Shown here one piece after another: positions 1 through 9,022 of a stretch of DNA of 64,000 bases. The notes beneath the pieces were generated by a model, which was not told the DNA's origin, ran no database searches, and saw only the letters and a list, made by a program, of their open reading frames with translations. Position numbers and translations under genes: made by a program. Source of the DNA: Bog-473 sp049513455. Lineage in GTDB: Bacteria; Actinomycetota; Acidimicrobiia; Acidimicrobiales; RAAP-2. Within the stretch, counting starts at the first letter, position 1. Each line of letters opens with the position of its first letter. The stretch is from NCBI GenBank assembly GCA_049513455.1, contig JBEKWB010000001.1, positions 71,668 to 135,667 on the forward strand. The letters run 5' to 3'.

Positions 1-439
1 AGAAGAGGCCGGGGCCGATGACATCCTCGGCCGGAGCCCGGCCGGCACGCAACTCCCGCACGCAGGCGAACACCTCACCACGCCGGGCGTCGACGGCCGC
101 CATGACGAGGCCGGTGTGCCCACCCTGGGCGGCGGCCCGCGTCAGGATGTCGAGGCTGGAGAGCCCCAGCACCCCGATACCGACGGCCTGCGCCAACCCC
201 TTGGCGGCGGCGACGCCGACGCGCAGGCCGGTGAAGAGCCCGGGCCCGAGATCGACGGCCACCACATGGAGGTCGGTCGGCGCCAGGCCCACCTGGTCGA
301 ACAGATGCCCCATGGCGGGAGCGAGGGTCTCGACGTGGCGGCGCCTCCCCCGCAGGGTGAAGGCGGCCTCGGCCCCGCTCTCGGCCCGCACCGCCACGCC
401 GACGGTCTCGGTGGCCGTCTCGATGGCCACGATGTTCAC
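1..439 (-). CDS. tsaB: TsaB, tRNA threonylcarbamoyladenosine biosynthesis protein (partial, C-terminus beyond window)
   Basis: About 146 N-terminal residues are present; the gene runs off the left edge. The protein begins VNIVAIETATETVGVAV and carries the ASKHA-fold signature DLGPGLFTGLRVGVAAAKG (family GPGSFTGLRIG) near residue 65. TsaB works with TsaD and TsaE to make t6A37 on tRNAs reading ANN codons. The start is GTG at 439-437, overlapping the tsaE stop as GTGA, so translation is probably coupled. The downstream tsaD/rimI genes usual in actinobacteria would lie outside the window. Identification is from motif and neighbour. Confidence 0.9.
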   Translation of the reverse strand, partial: MNIVAIETATETVGVAVRAESGAEAAFTLRGRRRHVETLAPAMGHLFDQVGLAPTDLHVVAVDLGPGLFTGLRVGVAAAKGLAQAVGIGVLGLSSLDILTRAAAQGGHTGLVMAAVDARRGEVFACVRELRAGRAPAEDVIGPGLF

Positions 440-954
440 GGCGCCTCGCGCGCCGAGGCGGGGGACAGTGCACGGGCCACCTCGTCGGACCGCCCCGTCC
501 AGCGCCCCCGGCCGCTGATGCGCAGTGTGCGGTGCGACAGGTCCGCCGTGTCGGAGAGCGTGAGGGTGATGTCGAGGGCGTCGTCGCCCAGTGCGGCGGC
601 GGCCAGGTCCCCCCATTCGATGAGGGCGATGGCGTTCTCCTCCACCAGTTCGGCCAGGGCGAGCTCGACCACCTCGCCGGTGGTGCCGGTGCGGTAGACG
701 TCGGCGTGGATCAGGGTCTCGACGGCTCCGGCGCCGTGGCACCGGTACTGGCGGACCAGGGCGAAGGTGGGGCTGGTGACCGGGCCCTCGACGCCGAGGG
801 CCGCGGCGAAGCCCTGGGCGAAGGCCGTCTTGCCCGCGCCGAGGTCCCCGATGAGGAGGACGGCGTCGCCCGGCGCGCAGATCCGGGCCAGGCGGGCCGC
901 GACCTCCTTGGTCCCCGCCGGCGACTCGGTCTCGATGACAACGGGCCAACCCAT
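436..954 (-). CDS. tsaE: TsaE, tRNA threonylcarbamoyladenosine biosynthesis ATPase
   Basis: 172 residues, normal for the family. The Walker A motif GDLGAGKTAFAQG is near residue 40, followed by SPTFALV and the HADVYR segment, and EWGD occurs near residue 110, all typical of TsaE (YjeE). It is the ATPase that drives turnover of the TsaB-TsaD complex in t6A synthesis. The ATG at 954 overlaps the TGA of the upstream DNA glycosylase (TGATG), and its own TGA overlaps the GTG of tsaB, so it sits in a tightly coupled run. Confidence 0.93.
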   Translation of the reverse strand: MGWPVVIETESPAGTKEVAARLARICAPGDAVLLIGDLGAGKTAFAQGFAAALGVEGPVTSPTFALVRQYRCHGAGAVETLIHADVYRTGTTGEVVELALAELVEENAIALIEWGDLAAAALGDDALDITLTLSDTADLSHRTLRISGRGRWTGRSDEVARALSPASAREAP

Positions 955-1523
955 CAGGCGCTCATGAACCGCTTGGCCCGGACCAGGTCGGCGCGCATTT
1001 CGGCCAGGGCCTGGCCGCCGGCGCGCAGGACGAAGGCCGGGTGGTAGGTCGGGACGAGATGCCCCGTGCGGAACGGATAGACCGAGCCGCGCAACTGGCG
1101 GATGCCCTCGGGGCGGTCGAGGAGCAGCCTGGTGGCGAAGTTGCCCAGGGTGATCACGACCGACGGGCTGATGAGCGTGATCTGCTCCTCGAGGTAGGGG
1201 CGGCAGGCCTCGATCTCGCCGGGCGCCGGATCCCGGTTCTGCGGGGGGCGGCACTTGACCACGTTGGCGATGTAGCACTCGGCCCTTGTGATCCCGATCT
1301 CCTCGAGCATGAGGCGGTCGAGGAGTTTGCCCGAGCGCCCGACGAAGGGCTCGCCCTCCAGGTCTTCTTGGTGACCCGGGCCCTCGCCGACGAAGAGGAG
1401 GGTCGCCCCGGGGTCGCCCACCCCGAAGACGACCTGGGTGCGACCCGCGGCCAGCGGGCACTTGGTGCAGCCGAGGGCTTCGGTGCGCAGCCGTTCCCAC
1501 GTCGTCCCGACGCCCGCCGCCAC
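954..1523 (-). CDS. Type 4 (Fe-S) uracil-DNA glycosylase
   Basis: About 189 residues. It shows the family 4 UDG layout: N-terminal CTKC, then GEGPGHQEDLEGEPFVGRSG (glycosylase motif 1 and uracil pocket), CYIANVVKCRPPQNRDP and a later Cys, which together provide the 4Fe-4S ligands, and YHPAF as the HPS-type motif 2. It excises uracil from DNA, relevant in a high-GC genome prone to cytosine deamination. The start is taken as GTG 1523, five bases after the alr stop; no ATG is available at this point. The longer open frame that runs into alr is a different-frame read-through. Confidence 0.88.
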   Translation of the reverse strand: MAAGVGTTWERLRTEALGCTKCPLAAGRTQVVFGVGDPGATLLFVGEGPGHQEDLEGEPFVGRSGKLLDRLMLEEIGITRAECYIANVVKCRPPQNRDPAPGEIEACRPYLEEQITLISPSVVITLGNFATRLLLDRPEGIRQLRGSVYPFRTGHLVPTYHPAFVLRAGGQALAEMRADLVRAKRFMSA

Positions 1524-1527
1524 GGCT

Positions 1528-2826
1528 TCAGTGCAGCGGGGGGGACATGGAGCCACCCGTCGGTTCGGGGCCGTTGACCACGGTCCGCGGGACCCGCGGG
1601 CCGATACCGCAGAGAACCTCGTAGCTGATGGTGTCGAGGAGGTCGGCCCACTCGTCCGCCGTGATCTCCTCCGCGCCCTGGCGTCCCAGGAGCACCACCT
1701 CGTCACCCGGGCGTACCGAGGTGTCGTCGCCGCAGTCGACCACAATCTGGTCCATGGTCACCATGCCGGCCAACGGGCGGCGGCGGCCGCCGATGAGCAC
1801 GCTGTAGCCCTTGGCGAAAAGGGCGCGCGGCACGCCGTCGGCATAGCCGAGGGGAACCGTGGCGACGACCGAGCGACGGGGCAGCGGGCGCAGCCGGCCG
1901 TAGGAAGGGCGCGCCCCTTCCTCCAGCGTGCGCACCGAGACGACGCGCGCCCGCAGGGAGAGCGCAGGTCGGAGCGTCGCGGCCTTTGCGCCGGCAGCGG
2001 CCAGGGCGGCGGTCACCGCCGGGCCGGGGAGGCAGCCGTAGAGACCGATCCCGCAGCGCACCATGTTGTAGCGCGCGGTGGGATAGGCGATCGCGCCCGC
2101 GGTGTTGGCGGCGTGCACGAGGTTGGGCAGGGCATGGGCGCGATCGAGGTCGCGCAGCACGGCGTCGAACGACGCCAGCTGGCCCAGGGTGAAGTCCCGG
2201 TCGTCGGCGCTCTCCCCGTCGGCCACGGCCAGGTGCGTCCAGAGGCCCTCGAACACCAGGAGGGGATCGTCCGCGACGGCCCGCAGGATCGCCGGCGCCT
2301 GGGCGATCGGCACGCCCACGCGATGCATGCCCGTGTCCACCTTGACGTGGACCGCTTTGCGTTGTCCGAGCCGGCGCGCCGCCCGCGAGAACAGCTCGAC
2401 ACCCTCGGTCGTGTACAGCGTGGGTGTGAGGCTGTTGGCCATCACGGCGTCGACGGCGTCGGCACCGCACTCGCTCAAGAGCAGGATGGGGCCGCGCACG
2501 CCGCGCTGGCGCAGCTCGACGCCTTCGTCGACCAGGGCGACCGCCAGCCCGATGGCCCCGCCGGCCAGCGCGGCCCGGGCCACCGCCGCCGCCCCGTGCC
2601 CGTACCCGTTCGCCTTGACGACGGCACAGAGCTGGGCCGGGTGCACCAGTTGGGACAGCACCCGGGCGTTGTGGGTGATCGCCTCCACGTCGATCTCGGC
2701 CCAGGCCGGCCGCGAGTATCCCTGCGCCATCGCTCCCCCGCCTTCCGCCTCCGCCGCCGCGTCCTCGGGGTAGAACACGGGGCCCTTCATGCCGGCCCGG
2801 AACAGCTTGAAGATGTTCTCAGCCAT
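1528..2826 (-). CDS. alr: Alanine racemase
   Basis: PLP-dependent interconversion of L- and D-alanine for peptidoglycan. The PLP lysine sits in CAVVKANGYGHGA; the second catalytic residue, a tyrosine, lies in the SYGRLR segment before VPLGYADGVPR; C-terminal VTMDQI is also present. With ATG 2826 the protein has 432 residues, about 40 more than usual; an internal ATG at 2730 preceded by GGGGGAG gives 400 residues with the typical AWAEIDVEAITHN start. The extra 5' codons have strong GC3 bias and 2826 overlaps the nnr stop, so the longer form is preferred but not certain. Confidence 0.92.
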   Translation of the reverse strand: MAENIFKLFRAGMKGPVFYPEDAAAEAEGGGAMAQGYSRPAWAEIDVEAITHNARVLSQLVHPAQLCAVVKANGYGHGAAAVARAALAGGAIGLAVALVDEGVELRQRGVRGPILLLSECGADAVDAVMANSLTPTLYTTEGVELFSRAARRLGQRKAVHVKVDTGMHRVGVPIAQAPAILRAVADDPLLVFEGLWTHLAVADGESADDRDFTLGQLASFDAVLRDLDRAHALPNLVHAANTAGAIAYPTARYNMVRCGIGLYGCLPGPAVTAALAAAGAKAATLRPALSLRARVVSVRTLEEGARPSYGRLRPLPRRSVVATVPLGYADGVPRALFAKGYSVLIGGRRRPLAGMVTMDQIVVDCGDDTSVRPGDEVVLLGRQGAEEITADEWADLLDTISYEVLCGIGPRVPRTVVNGPEPTGGSMSPPLH

Positions 2827-4201
2827 GGTGGGCGTCCTCGCTGAGCCAGGCCGCGATGAGGCCGGGCAGATCCCCGGCCACCAGGCCCTCGGGCCGCCCC
2901 AGGGCGGCGGCGCGCCCATGGACGTGGGCACCCAGGGCGGCGGCCTGATGCGCCGGGACGCCGCGCGCCAGGAAGGCCCCGATCACACCCGAGAGCACAT
3001 CGCCCGTCCCGGCGGTGGCGAGCACCGGCCCACCCGCCGAGGCCAGAAGGACGTCGGGGAGTTCTCCCTGCGGCGCGGCGACCGCGGTGAGGGCACCCTT
3101 GAGCAACACGACGGCGCCGACCCGGCGGGCCAGATCCCGCGCCGCGGCCAGGCGGTCGTCGCCCGGCGCCGATCCGGCCATCCGTGCGTACTCCCCGTCG
3201 TGCGGGGTGAGGACCGTCGGCTCGCGCCGCAGGGCCAGGAGCTGGCGCGCCGCCGTCGCGTCGCCGAGAGCGGTGATGGCATCGGCGTCGATCACCAGCG
3301 GGTGCGGGGCGCGGGCGATGACGGTGCGGATCTCCTCCTGCGTGGTGGCGTCGGTCCCGAGCCCCGGGCCGATGACCATGGCGCGGCACTTCCCGGTGGC
3401 GGCCAGGAAGGCCTCCGCCCAGCGCGGGCCCTCCAGGTGCACCCGGACCGCCTCGGTGGGCCAGGCGGCCGAGGGGTTCCCCGGGTTTCCGAGACGGATC
3501 ATTCCCGCCCCGGCCGCCATGGCGCCGCGGGTGCACAGGATGGCGGATCCCTCCATGCCCACCGACCCCGACGCGATGCCGAGCGCGGTGCTCCACTTGT
3601 GCGACTGACGGAGGCGGGGGGGGACGCCGGCGGCGACGTCGGCATCTTCGATCAGGGCGGCGCCCGACGCGGGGAGCGGGACGCCGATGTCCACCACCTG
3701 CACCTCACCACTGCAGCCGGCGCCGGCTCCTTGTAAGAGCCCGGGCTTGTAGGCCGCGAAGGTCACCGTGCGGGTGGCGCGGAACGGCGCGCCGGGCGCG
3801 GCGCCGGTGTCGGCGTCCAGGCCGGAGGCGATGTCGACGGAGAGGACCGCCACACCGGGTGCCACCGCGGGGGCGTCGTAGGAGCCGCGGAACCCGGTGC
3901 CGTAGGCGGCGTCGATCACCAGATCGCAGCGGGGCAGCGCGGCGGGGCCGTCCGCGGCGGCGATCACGGTGACCCGCGCCCCGCGCCGGGCCAGGAGCGC
4001 GGCGGCGACGCGGCCATCGGCGCCGTTGCTGCCCTTGCCGACGACCACGGTGACCCGGCGCCCGTACGCGCCGCCGAGGAGGCGCAACGCGGCAACGCCG
4101 ACGGCGGTCCCGGCCCGGCCGACCAGGGTCTCGTGGCTGACCGTCGAGAGCGCCGCGGCATCGGCCGCGCGCATTTCGTCCGCCGTCAGGACAGGGAGCA
4201 C
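2819..4201 (-). CDS. nnr: Bifunctional NAD(P)HX epimerase / ADP-dependent NAD(P)HX dehydratase
   Basis: 460 residues with two domains. The N-terminal YjeF_N epimerase domain has GKGSNGADGR, DAAYGTGFRG and VDIASGLDADTG. The C-terminal ribokinase-like dehydratase has VIGPGLGTD, VIDADAI, LTPHDGEYARM, LLKGA and TAGTGDVLSG. Together they repair hydrated NADH/NADPH. The epimerase motif reads SNGADG where most homologues have NNGGDG, a conservative variation. It starts with GTG 4201, inside the 3' end of acpS (16-base overlap), and its stop overlaps alr. The nnr-alr-tsaE-tsaB order is common in actinobacteria. Confidence 0.93.
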   Translation of the reverse strand: MLPVLTADEMRAADAAALSTVSHETLVGRAGTAVGVAALRLLGGAYGRRVTVVVGKGSNGADGRVAAALLARRGARVTVIAAADGPAALPRCDLVIDAAYGTGFRGSYDAPAVAPGVAVLSVDIASGLDADTGAAPGAPFRATRTVTFAAYKPGLLQGAGAGCSGEVQVVDIGVPLPASGAALIEDADVAAGVPPRLRQSHKWSTALGIASGSVGMEGSAILCTRGAMAAGAGMIRLGNPGNPSAAWPTEAVRVHLEGPRWAEAFLAATGKCRAMVIGPGLGTDATTQEEIRTVIARAPHPLVIDADAITALGDATAARQLLALRREPTVLTPHDGEYARMAGSAPGDDRLAAARDLARRVGAVVLLKGALTAVAAPQGELPDVLLASAGGPVLATAGTGDVLSGVIGAFLARGVPAHQAAALGAHVHGRAAALGRPEGLVAGDLPGLIAAWLSEDAHHG

Positions 4202-4737
4202 GGGACGGACCGTTCAGCGACCACGAAGGCCACCGCCACCTCGGTCGTGTGGGTGAGCGAGAGATGGAACCGCCCGGCCAGACAACGGGCCGCCAACGCA
4301 GCGGCCGAGCCGTGCAGGACGAGCGAGGGCGCGCCGGCGGTGGCGCCCCGACCGGTGCCGCGACGCACCTCGACCTCGGTCAGCGCGAAGCCTCCGAGAC
4401 CCGTGCCCAGTGCCTTCATCACCGCCTCCTTGGCGGCGAAGCGCGCGGCCAGGGACTCGGTCGGGTCCGGGGCGCGGCGGGCGTCCGCCTGTTCGGTGTC
4501 GGTGAAGAAACGGGCGGCGAACCCGGGATGGCGGGCCAGGATCCCGCGGAAGCGCACCACGTCGACGGCGTCCACTCCGATGCCGACGATCGCGCCGTCA
4601 CGGAGTGCGTCCTCAGGGAGGACGGCGTCGAGCAGGGAGGCAGCCCTGAGCGAGGCGTCGATCAGCGCGCCGCCCCGTCGAGCGGTGTCGACCATGCCTC
4701 GTCGGGCTGCCGCCTGTCGGGCCGTGGGGGAGCTCAT
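4186..4737 (-). CDS. acpS: Holo-[acyl-carrier-protein] synthase with N-terminal extension
   Basis: Transfers 4'-phosphopantetheine from CoA to ACP. The family motifs are present: VGIGVDAVDVVRF (Mg-binding Asp) near residue 51, RFFTDTEQ, ARFAAKEAVMKALGTG (catalytic Glu/Lys), and C-terminal SLTHTTEVAVAFVVAE. At 183 residues it is about 50 longer than typical AcpS because of an Arg/Ala-rich N-terminus. ATG 4737 overlaps the glmS TGA as ATGA, which supports this start; GTG or ATG codons further in could give a shorter form. Confidence 0.9.
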   Translation of the reverse strand: MSSPTARQAAARRGMVDTARRGGALIDASLRAASLLDAVLPEDALRDGAIVGIGVDAVDVVRFRGILARHPGFAARFFTDTEQADARRAPDPTESLAARFAAKEAVMKALGTGLGGFALTEVEVRRGTGRGATAGAPSLVLHGSAAALAARCLAGRFHLSLTHTTEVAVAFVVAERSVPCSLS

Positions 4738-6581
4738 TCGACCGTCACCGTCTTGGCCAGATTGCGGGGCCGGTCCACATCGTGACCGCGCAGTCGGGCC
4801 AGGCGGTAGGCCAGCTGCTGCAGGGGGACCACCCCGACCACCGGGGAGAGAAGCGGCTGGCACGGAGGCACCCACAGGACATGGTCGGCCACCGCCGCCG
4901 CCTCCTCGTCCCCGTCGTCGGCGACCAGCACCACGGTGGCCCCGCGGCTGTGGACCTCGGCGATGTTGGACAGCAGCTTCTCCCGCAGGCGGTTGCGGGT
5001 GGCGATCCCGACGACGACCGTGCCCGGCTCGATCAGGGCAATGGGCCCGTGCTTGAGCTCTCCCGCCGCGTAGCCCTCGGCCCGCAGATAGGCCAGCTCC
5101 TTCAACTTGAGGGCACCTTCGAGCGCCATCGGAAATCCCACATGGCGGCCCAGGAAGAAGAAGTCGCGGGCCTCGACCAACTTGCCCGCCACGTCGTCGA
5201 CCGCGGAGACGCGGCGCAACGTCTCTTCGATCAGGTCGGGCAGGCGGTCCATCTCGTCGAGGACGGCCGCGATCTGCCCCTCCGACAGGGTGCCGTGCAG
5301 CTGGGCCAGCATGAGGCCGAGGAGTTCGAGCGCCACGATCTGGGCCAGATGGCACTTGGTCGAGGCCACGCCGATCTCGGGCCCGGCCCGGGTGTAGAGC
5401 ACGCCGTCGGCCGCCCGCGCCATGGAGGAGTCGACCACGTTGGTGACCACCAGCACCTTGGCGCCGAGGCGGGAGGCCTCCTCGACGGCCTTGGACGTAT
5501 CGAGCGTCTCGCCCGACTGGGAGACGCCGACGCACAGCGTGCGCTCCGTCATCACCGGGTCCCGGTAGCGGAACTCGCTGGCGATGTCGACCTCGGTGGG
5601 GAGCTTGACCCAGCGCTCAATGGCGTACTTGGCCACCAGAGCGGCGTGATAGCTGCTGCCGCAGGCCACGATGCACACCTTGTCGACCTGGCGGAGCGCC
5701 TCGGGGCTCAGCCGCATTTCGTCCAGCACCAGGTGGCCGGCGGCGTCGCGGCGGTCCAGCAGCGTGTTGGCCACCGCACGGGGCTGCTCGTGCATCTCCT
5801 TGGACATGAAGTCCTCGTAGCCGTCCTTCTGGGCCGCCTCGAGATCCCAGGTGATGTGCAACTCCTCGGGGACGACCGGGTCCCCCGCCAGGGTGGTGAC
5901 CGTGATGGTGCCCGGGGTGAGGACGGCCAGCTCGTCGTCGGCCAGGGCGAACAGGCGGTCAGCCTGCCCGAGCAGCGCCGGGATGTCGGAGGCCAGCAGG
6001 GCGACACCGTCGCGGAGCCCGAGGATGAGCGGGGTGGAGCGACGCGCCGCCACGATCGTGTCGGGCTCGTCCGCGTGCACGACGGCGATGGAGAAGGCGC
6101 CCCGGACGGCGCCGAGCGCTGCCCTGGTGGCCTCGGCGAGCGGCAGCCCGCGCGCCATGTGACCCTCAATGAGGTGGGCCACCACTTCGGTGTCGGTGGC
6201 GGAGCACATCGTGTGGCCGCCGGCCACCAGTTCGGCGCGCAGGGCGGCGTGGTTCTCGATGATCCCGTTGTGGATGACGGCCAGGCGGCCGGTGCAGTCG
6301 AGATGGGGGTGCGCGTTGTCGACGGTGGGGTGCCCGTGGGTGGCCCAGCGGGTGTGACCGATCCCGGTGGAGGCGACGGCGGGCGCGGACCCGTCCGCGG
6401 CGCGGGTCGCCAGTTCGGCCACCGACCGGGTGCCGTCAGCCGCCCGGACACGCCAGATCTCCCCGTCGGCCACCAGCGCCACCCCGGCCGAGTCGTACCC
6501 CCGGTACTCGAGCTTGTGCAGCGCGGCCAGGATCACGGCGAGGGCATCGGGCTCGCCGGTGACGCCAATGATCCCGCACAT
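4734..6581 (-). CDS. glmS: Glutamine-fructose-6-phosphate aminotransferase (isomerizing)
   Basis: 615 residues, full length. The N-terminal glutaminase begins MCGIIGVTG with nucleophile Cys2, followed by EYRGYDSAGVAL and the GHTRWATHG segment. Two SIS domains follow, including VACGSSYHAALVAKYAIE and the SQSGETLDT sugar-phosphate site, ending NLAKTVTVE. It makes glucosamine-6-phosphate, which GlmM encoded just upstream isomerizes for UDP-GlcNAc and peptidoglycan. The gap to glmM is 58 bases. The 5' gap is too short for a glmS ribozyme. Confidence 0.97.
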   Translation of the reverse strand: MCGIIGVTGEPDALAVILAALHKLEYRGYDSAGVALVADGEIWRVRAADGTRSVAELATRAADGSAPAVASTGIGHTRWATHGHPTVDNAHPHLDCTGRLAVIHNGIIENHAALRAELVAGGHTMCSATDTEVVAHLIEGHMARGLPLAEATRAALGAVRGAFSIAVVHADEPDTIVAARRSTPLILGLRDGVALLASDIPALLGQADRLFALADDELAVLTPGTITVTTLAGDPVVPEELHITWDLEAAQKDGYEDFMSKEMHEQPRAVANTLLDRRDAAGHLVLDEMRLSPEALRQVDKVCIVACGSSYHAALVAKYAIERWVKLPTEVDIASEFRYRDPVMTERTLCVGVSQSGETLDTSKAVEEASRLGAKVLVVTNVVDSSMARAADGVLYTRAGPEIGVASTKCHLAQIVALELLGLMLAQLHGTLSEGQIAAVLDEMDRLPDLIEETLRRVSAVDDVAGKLVEARDFFFLGRHVGFPMALEGALKLKELAYLRAEGYAAGELKHGPIALIEPGTVVVGIATRNRLREKLLSNIAEVHSRGATVVLVADDGDEEAAAVADHVLWVPPCQPLLSPVVGVVPLQQLAYRLARLRGHDVDRPRNLAKTVTVE

Positions 6582-6639
6582 ATCCCCACGTTACCCGGGG
6601 GGCCCGCCGGGTCCGGGTGCGGCGCCGTCGCTACGACAA

Positions 6640-7998
6640 TCAGCCCCCCACTTGCCCGAGCACGTCCTTCACGACCGCGGCCAGCTGGGCCGCCACCTCG
6701 TCGGCCTGGGCCGCCAACCGGGCCTCGACCATCACGCGCACCAGGGGCTCGGTGCCACTCGGGCGGAGCAGCACCCTCCCCTCGTGGCCGAGCTCGACCT
6801 CGGCCTTGGCCACCGCCTCCCAAACCTCGGCGCAGTCGGCCAGGCGCTCGGGTTGAGGGATGGGCACGTTCACCAGCACCTGGGGAACCCGCTCCACCAG
6901 CCCGTGGGCCAGGTCGGCCAGCGAACGCCCCGAGCGCCGCATGAGGTCCGCCAGGGCGATCCCGGTCAGGATGCCGTCACCGGTGGTCGAGCGCGTGCGG
7001 AAAATGATGTGGCCCGACTGCTCGCCGCCCAGGGCGAGGCCGTCGGCGTCGAGGGCGGCCAGCACGTGACGGTCGCCCACGTCGGTCTCGCGCACGCCGA
7101 TGCCGTGTGACTCCATGGCCAGGCGGAACCCGAGGTTGGTCATGACCGTCACCACCACCGTATTGCCGGCCAGGTGACCCCGGCTGGCCAGATCGAGCGC
7201 GAACAGGGCCAGGAGGACGTCACCGTCCACCACCATCCCGGTGTGATCGACCGCGATGACGCGATCGGCGTCGCCGTCGAAGGCCAGACCGAGGTCGGCT
7301 GTGCTCCCGGCCACCGTCCGGGCGAGCTCCCCGGGGTGGGTCGAGCCGCACTTCTCGTTGATGTTGGCTCCGTCGGGCGTGTCGTGCAGGGTGGTGACCG
7401 TGGCGCCGAGCGCGGCAAAGACCCCCGGCGCGATCGCACTGGCGGCGCCGTTGGCGCAGTCGACCGCAATGTGGAGGCCCTCCAGCGTGCGACCGTCGGT
7501 GGCCGCCATCAGCTGCTCGCGATAGAGATCGGCCGCGCCGGGGTCAGCGATGATCCGGCCCACCCCGTACCCGGTGGGGCGCCGCGGAGGACGTTCCGAG
7601 TCCTCCAGGATGGAGGCGATCTCGCGCTCCACGTCGGCCTCGAGGCCGACGGGCAGTTTGGTCCCGAGCGAGCTGAAGAGCTTGATCCCGTTGTCGCCGA
7701 ACGGGTTGTGCGAGGCCGAGACCACCGCACCGGGAAGCCGGCGGCGGGCCGCCACGGTGGCCACCCCGGGCGTGGGCAGCACACCCAGATCGAAGACGTC
7801 CGCCCCCTCGGTCGCCAGCCCCGCCGACAGGGCGGCCGAGAGCATCGGGCCCGAACGGCGCGTGTCGCGGCCGACGACGAAACCCGGCGCCGGGAGCACC
7901 CGTGCCGTGGCCCGGCCGATGGCCAGGGCCAGCTCGGCCGTCAGCTCGTCGTTTGCGACACCCCGGACCCCATCGGTGCCGAAGCGTGCCTTCGCCAC
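6640..7998 (-). CDS. glmM: Phosphoglucosamine mutase
   Basis: 452 residues. It begins MAKARFGTDGVRG, has the phosphoserine loop SASHNPFGDNGIKLF near residue 100, the metal loop DGDADR near residue 240, GGEQSGH near residue 325 and the C-terminal RPSGTEPLVRVMVE phosphate-binding loop. It converts GlcN-6-P to GlcN-1-P. It starts four bases after the rpsI stop, placing the cell-wall precursor genes directly behind ribosomal protein genes as in many actinobacteria. Confidence 0.97.
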   Translation of the reverse strand: MAKARFGTDGVRGVANDELTAELALAIGRATARVLPAPGFVVGRDTRRSGPMLSAALSAGLATEGADVFDLGVLPTPGVATVAARRRLPGAVVSASHNPFGDNGIKLFSSLGTKLPVGLEADVEREIASILEDSERPPRRPTGYGVGRIIADPGAADLYREQLMAATDGRTLEGLHIAVDCANGAASAIAPGVFAALGATVTTLHDTPDGANINEKCGSTHPGELARTVAGSTADLGLAFDGDADRVIAVDHTGMVVDGDVLLALFALDLASRGHLAGNTVVVTVMTNLGFRLAMESHGIGVRETDVGDRHVLAALDADGLALGGEQSGHIIFRTRSTTGDGILTGIALADLMRRSGRSLADLAHGLVERVPQVLVNVPIPQPERLADCAEVWEAVAKAEVELGHEGRVLLRPSGTEPLVRVMVEARLAAQADEVAAQLAAVVKDVLGQVGG

Positions 7999-8002
7999 CG
8001 TC

Positions 8003-8395
8003 CTACCGCTTGGAGTACTGCGGAGCCTTGCGAGCCTTCTTCAGTCCGTACTTCTTGGATTCCTTCTCACGGGCGTCGCGGGTCAAGAGACCGGCGCGCT
8101 TCAGCGCGGCGCGGTGCTCGGGGTCCATTTCGCACAGGCTCCGGGCGATACCCAGGCGCATGGCGCCCGCCTGGCCCGAGATGCCGCCCCCGTCGATGGT
8201 GGCGTCGATGTCGTAGGACTCTGTGGTGTTGGTGACCCGCAACGGCTCGGTCAGCAACATGCGGTGGGTGGCCGAGGTGAAGTAGGCCTCTATGGGTTGC
8301 TTGTTGACCCTGATCGCTCCCTGGCCGGGCCGGAAACGGACGCGGGCCACCGCCTGTTTGCGGCGTCCGGTGGTCTGGGTGAGTGGTGCGGGCAT
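8003..8395 (-). CDS. rpsI: 30S ribosomal protein S9
   Basis: 130 residues, typical size. It contains TTGRRKQAVARVR near the start, GGGISGQAGAMRLGIAR in the middle and the conserved basic C-terminal tail ending APQYSKR that reaches the P-site tRNA. It follows rplM with 18 bases between, the usual L13-S9 pair. Confidence 0.97.
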   Translation of the reverse strand: MPAPLTQTTGRRKQAVARVRFRPGQGAIRVNKQPIEAYFTSATHRMLLTEPLRVTNTTESYDIDATIDGGGISGQAGAMRLGIARSLCEMDPEHRAALKRAGLLTRDAREKESKKYGLKKARKAPQYSKR

Positions 8396-8413
8396 CTGCG
8401 CTCCTTACGTCGT

Positions 8414-8863
8414 TCAGCCGGCCCGGCGGGCCGTGGGCAGCTCGAGCGGCTCGGGGCGCTGGGCTGCGTGGGGGTGGTCGGGGCCGGCGTAGACGTTGAG
8501 CTTGCCCAACATCGCCCGGCCGAGTGTGTTCTTGGGCAGCATGCCGCGGACCGACCGCCTGATCATTTCGTCGGGCGACTTCTCCAGCAGTTCGGCGTAG
8601 CTGGTCGAACGGAGGCCGCCCGGGTACCCGCTGTGGCGGTAGGCCAGCTTGTCGTCGGCCTTGCCCGAGGTGAGGACCACCTTGTCGGCATTCACCACGA
8701 CCACGTGGTCGCCGGTGTCGACGTGCGGTGCGAAGTAGGGGCGGTGCTTCCCGCGCAGGATGCGCGCCACCTCGGAGGCCAGACGGCCCAGGACGAGGCC
8801 ATCGGCGTCGACCACGTACCAGGCACGCTGGATCTCGCTGACTTTTGGTGAAAATGTGCGCAA
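8414..8863 (-). CDS. rplM: 50S ribosomal protein L13
   Basis: 149 residues from TTG 8863, giving LRTFSPKVSEIQRAWYVVDA, which matches the family start RTxSPK. A GTG at 8905 would add 14 residues that are not family-like. Core motifs are GRLASEVARILRGKHRP, VDTGDHVVVVNADKV and VRGMLPKNTLGR. The TTG start lacks a strong Shine-Dalgarno sequence, so the exact start is uncertain. It lies downstream of truA with a 159-base gap that could hold its own promoter, though no convincing one was seen. Confidence 0.95.
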   Translation of the reverse strand: MRTFSPKVSEIQRAWYVVDADGLVLGRLASEVARILRGKHRPYFAPHVDTGDHVVVVNADKVVLTSGKADDKLAYRHSGYPGGLRSTSYAELLEKSPDEMIRRSVRGMLPKNTLGRAMLGKLNVYAGPDHPHAAQRPEPLELPTARRAG

Positions 8864-9022
8864 GGGAACGGTCTTTCGCTGACGGATGAAGCGGGGAGCG
8901 ACCACCGGTGGGTGTGCTCAGGTCCTCGGAGGTCCCGTGGGCCGACGTACCAGGATAGGGCCCCGGAGCGGTTCGGGCAAGCCGCCGGCCCCGGGCGCGC
9001 CGACGAGCGGTGGGCCATCGGC

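Noticed and set aside
436..1500. 354-codon frame joining upstream sequence to tsaE
   Set aside because: Only the part from ATG 954 is TsaE; the upstream part is the glycosylase gene read in a wrong frame.
6582..6639. Possible glmS ribozyme
   Set aside because: Only 58 bases separate glmM and glmS and no ribozyme-like core is present.
4782..6944. 720-codon open frame on the plus strand
   Set aside because: Antisense shadow of glmS and glmM, with composition typical of reversed high-GC coding sequence.
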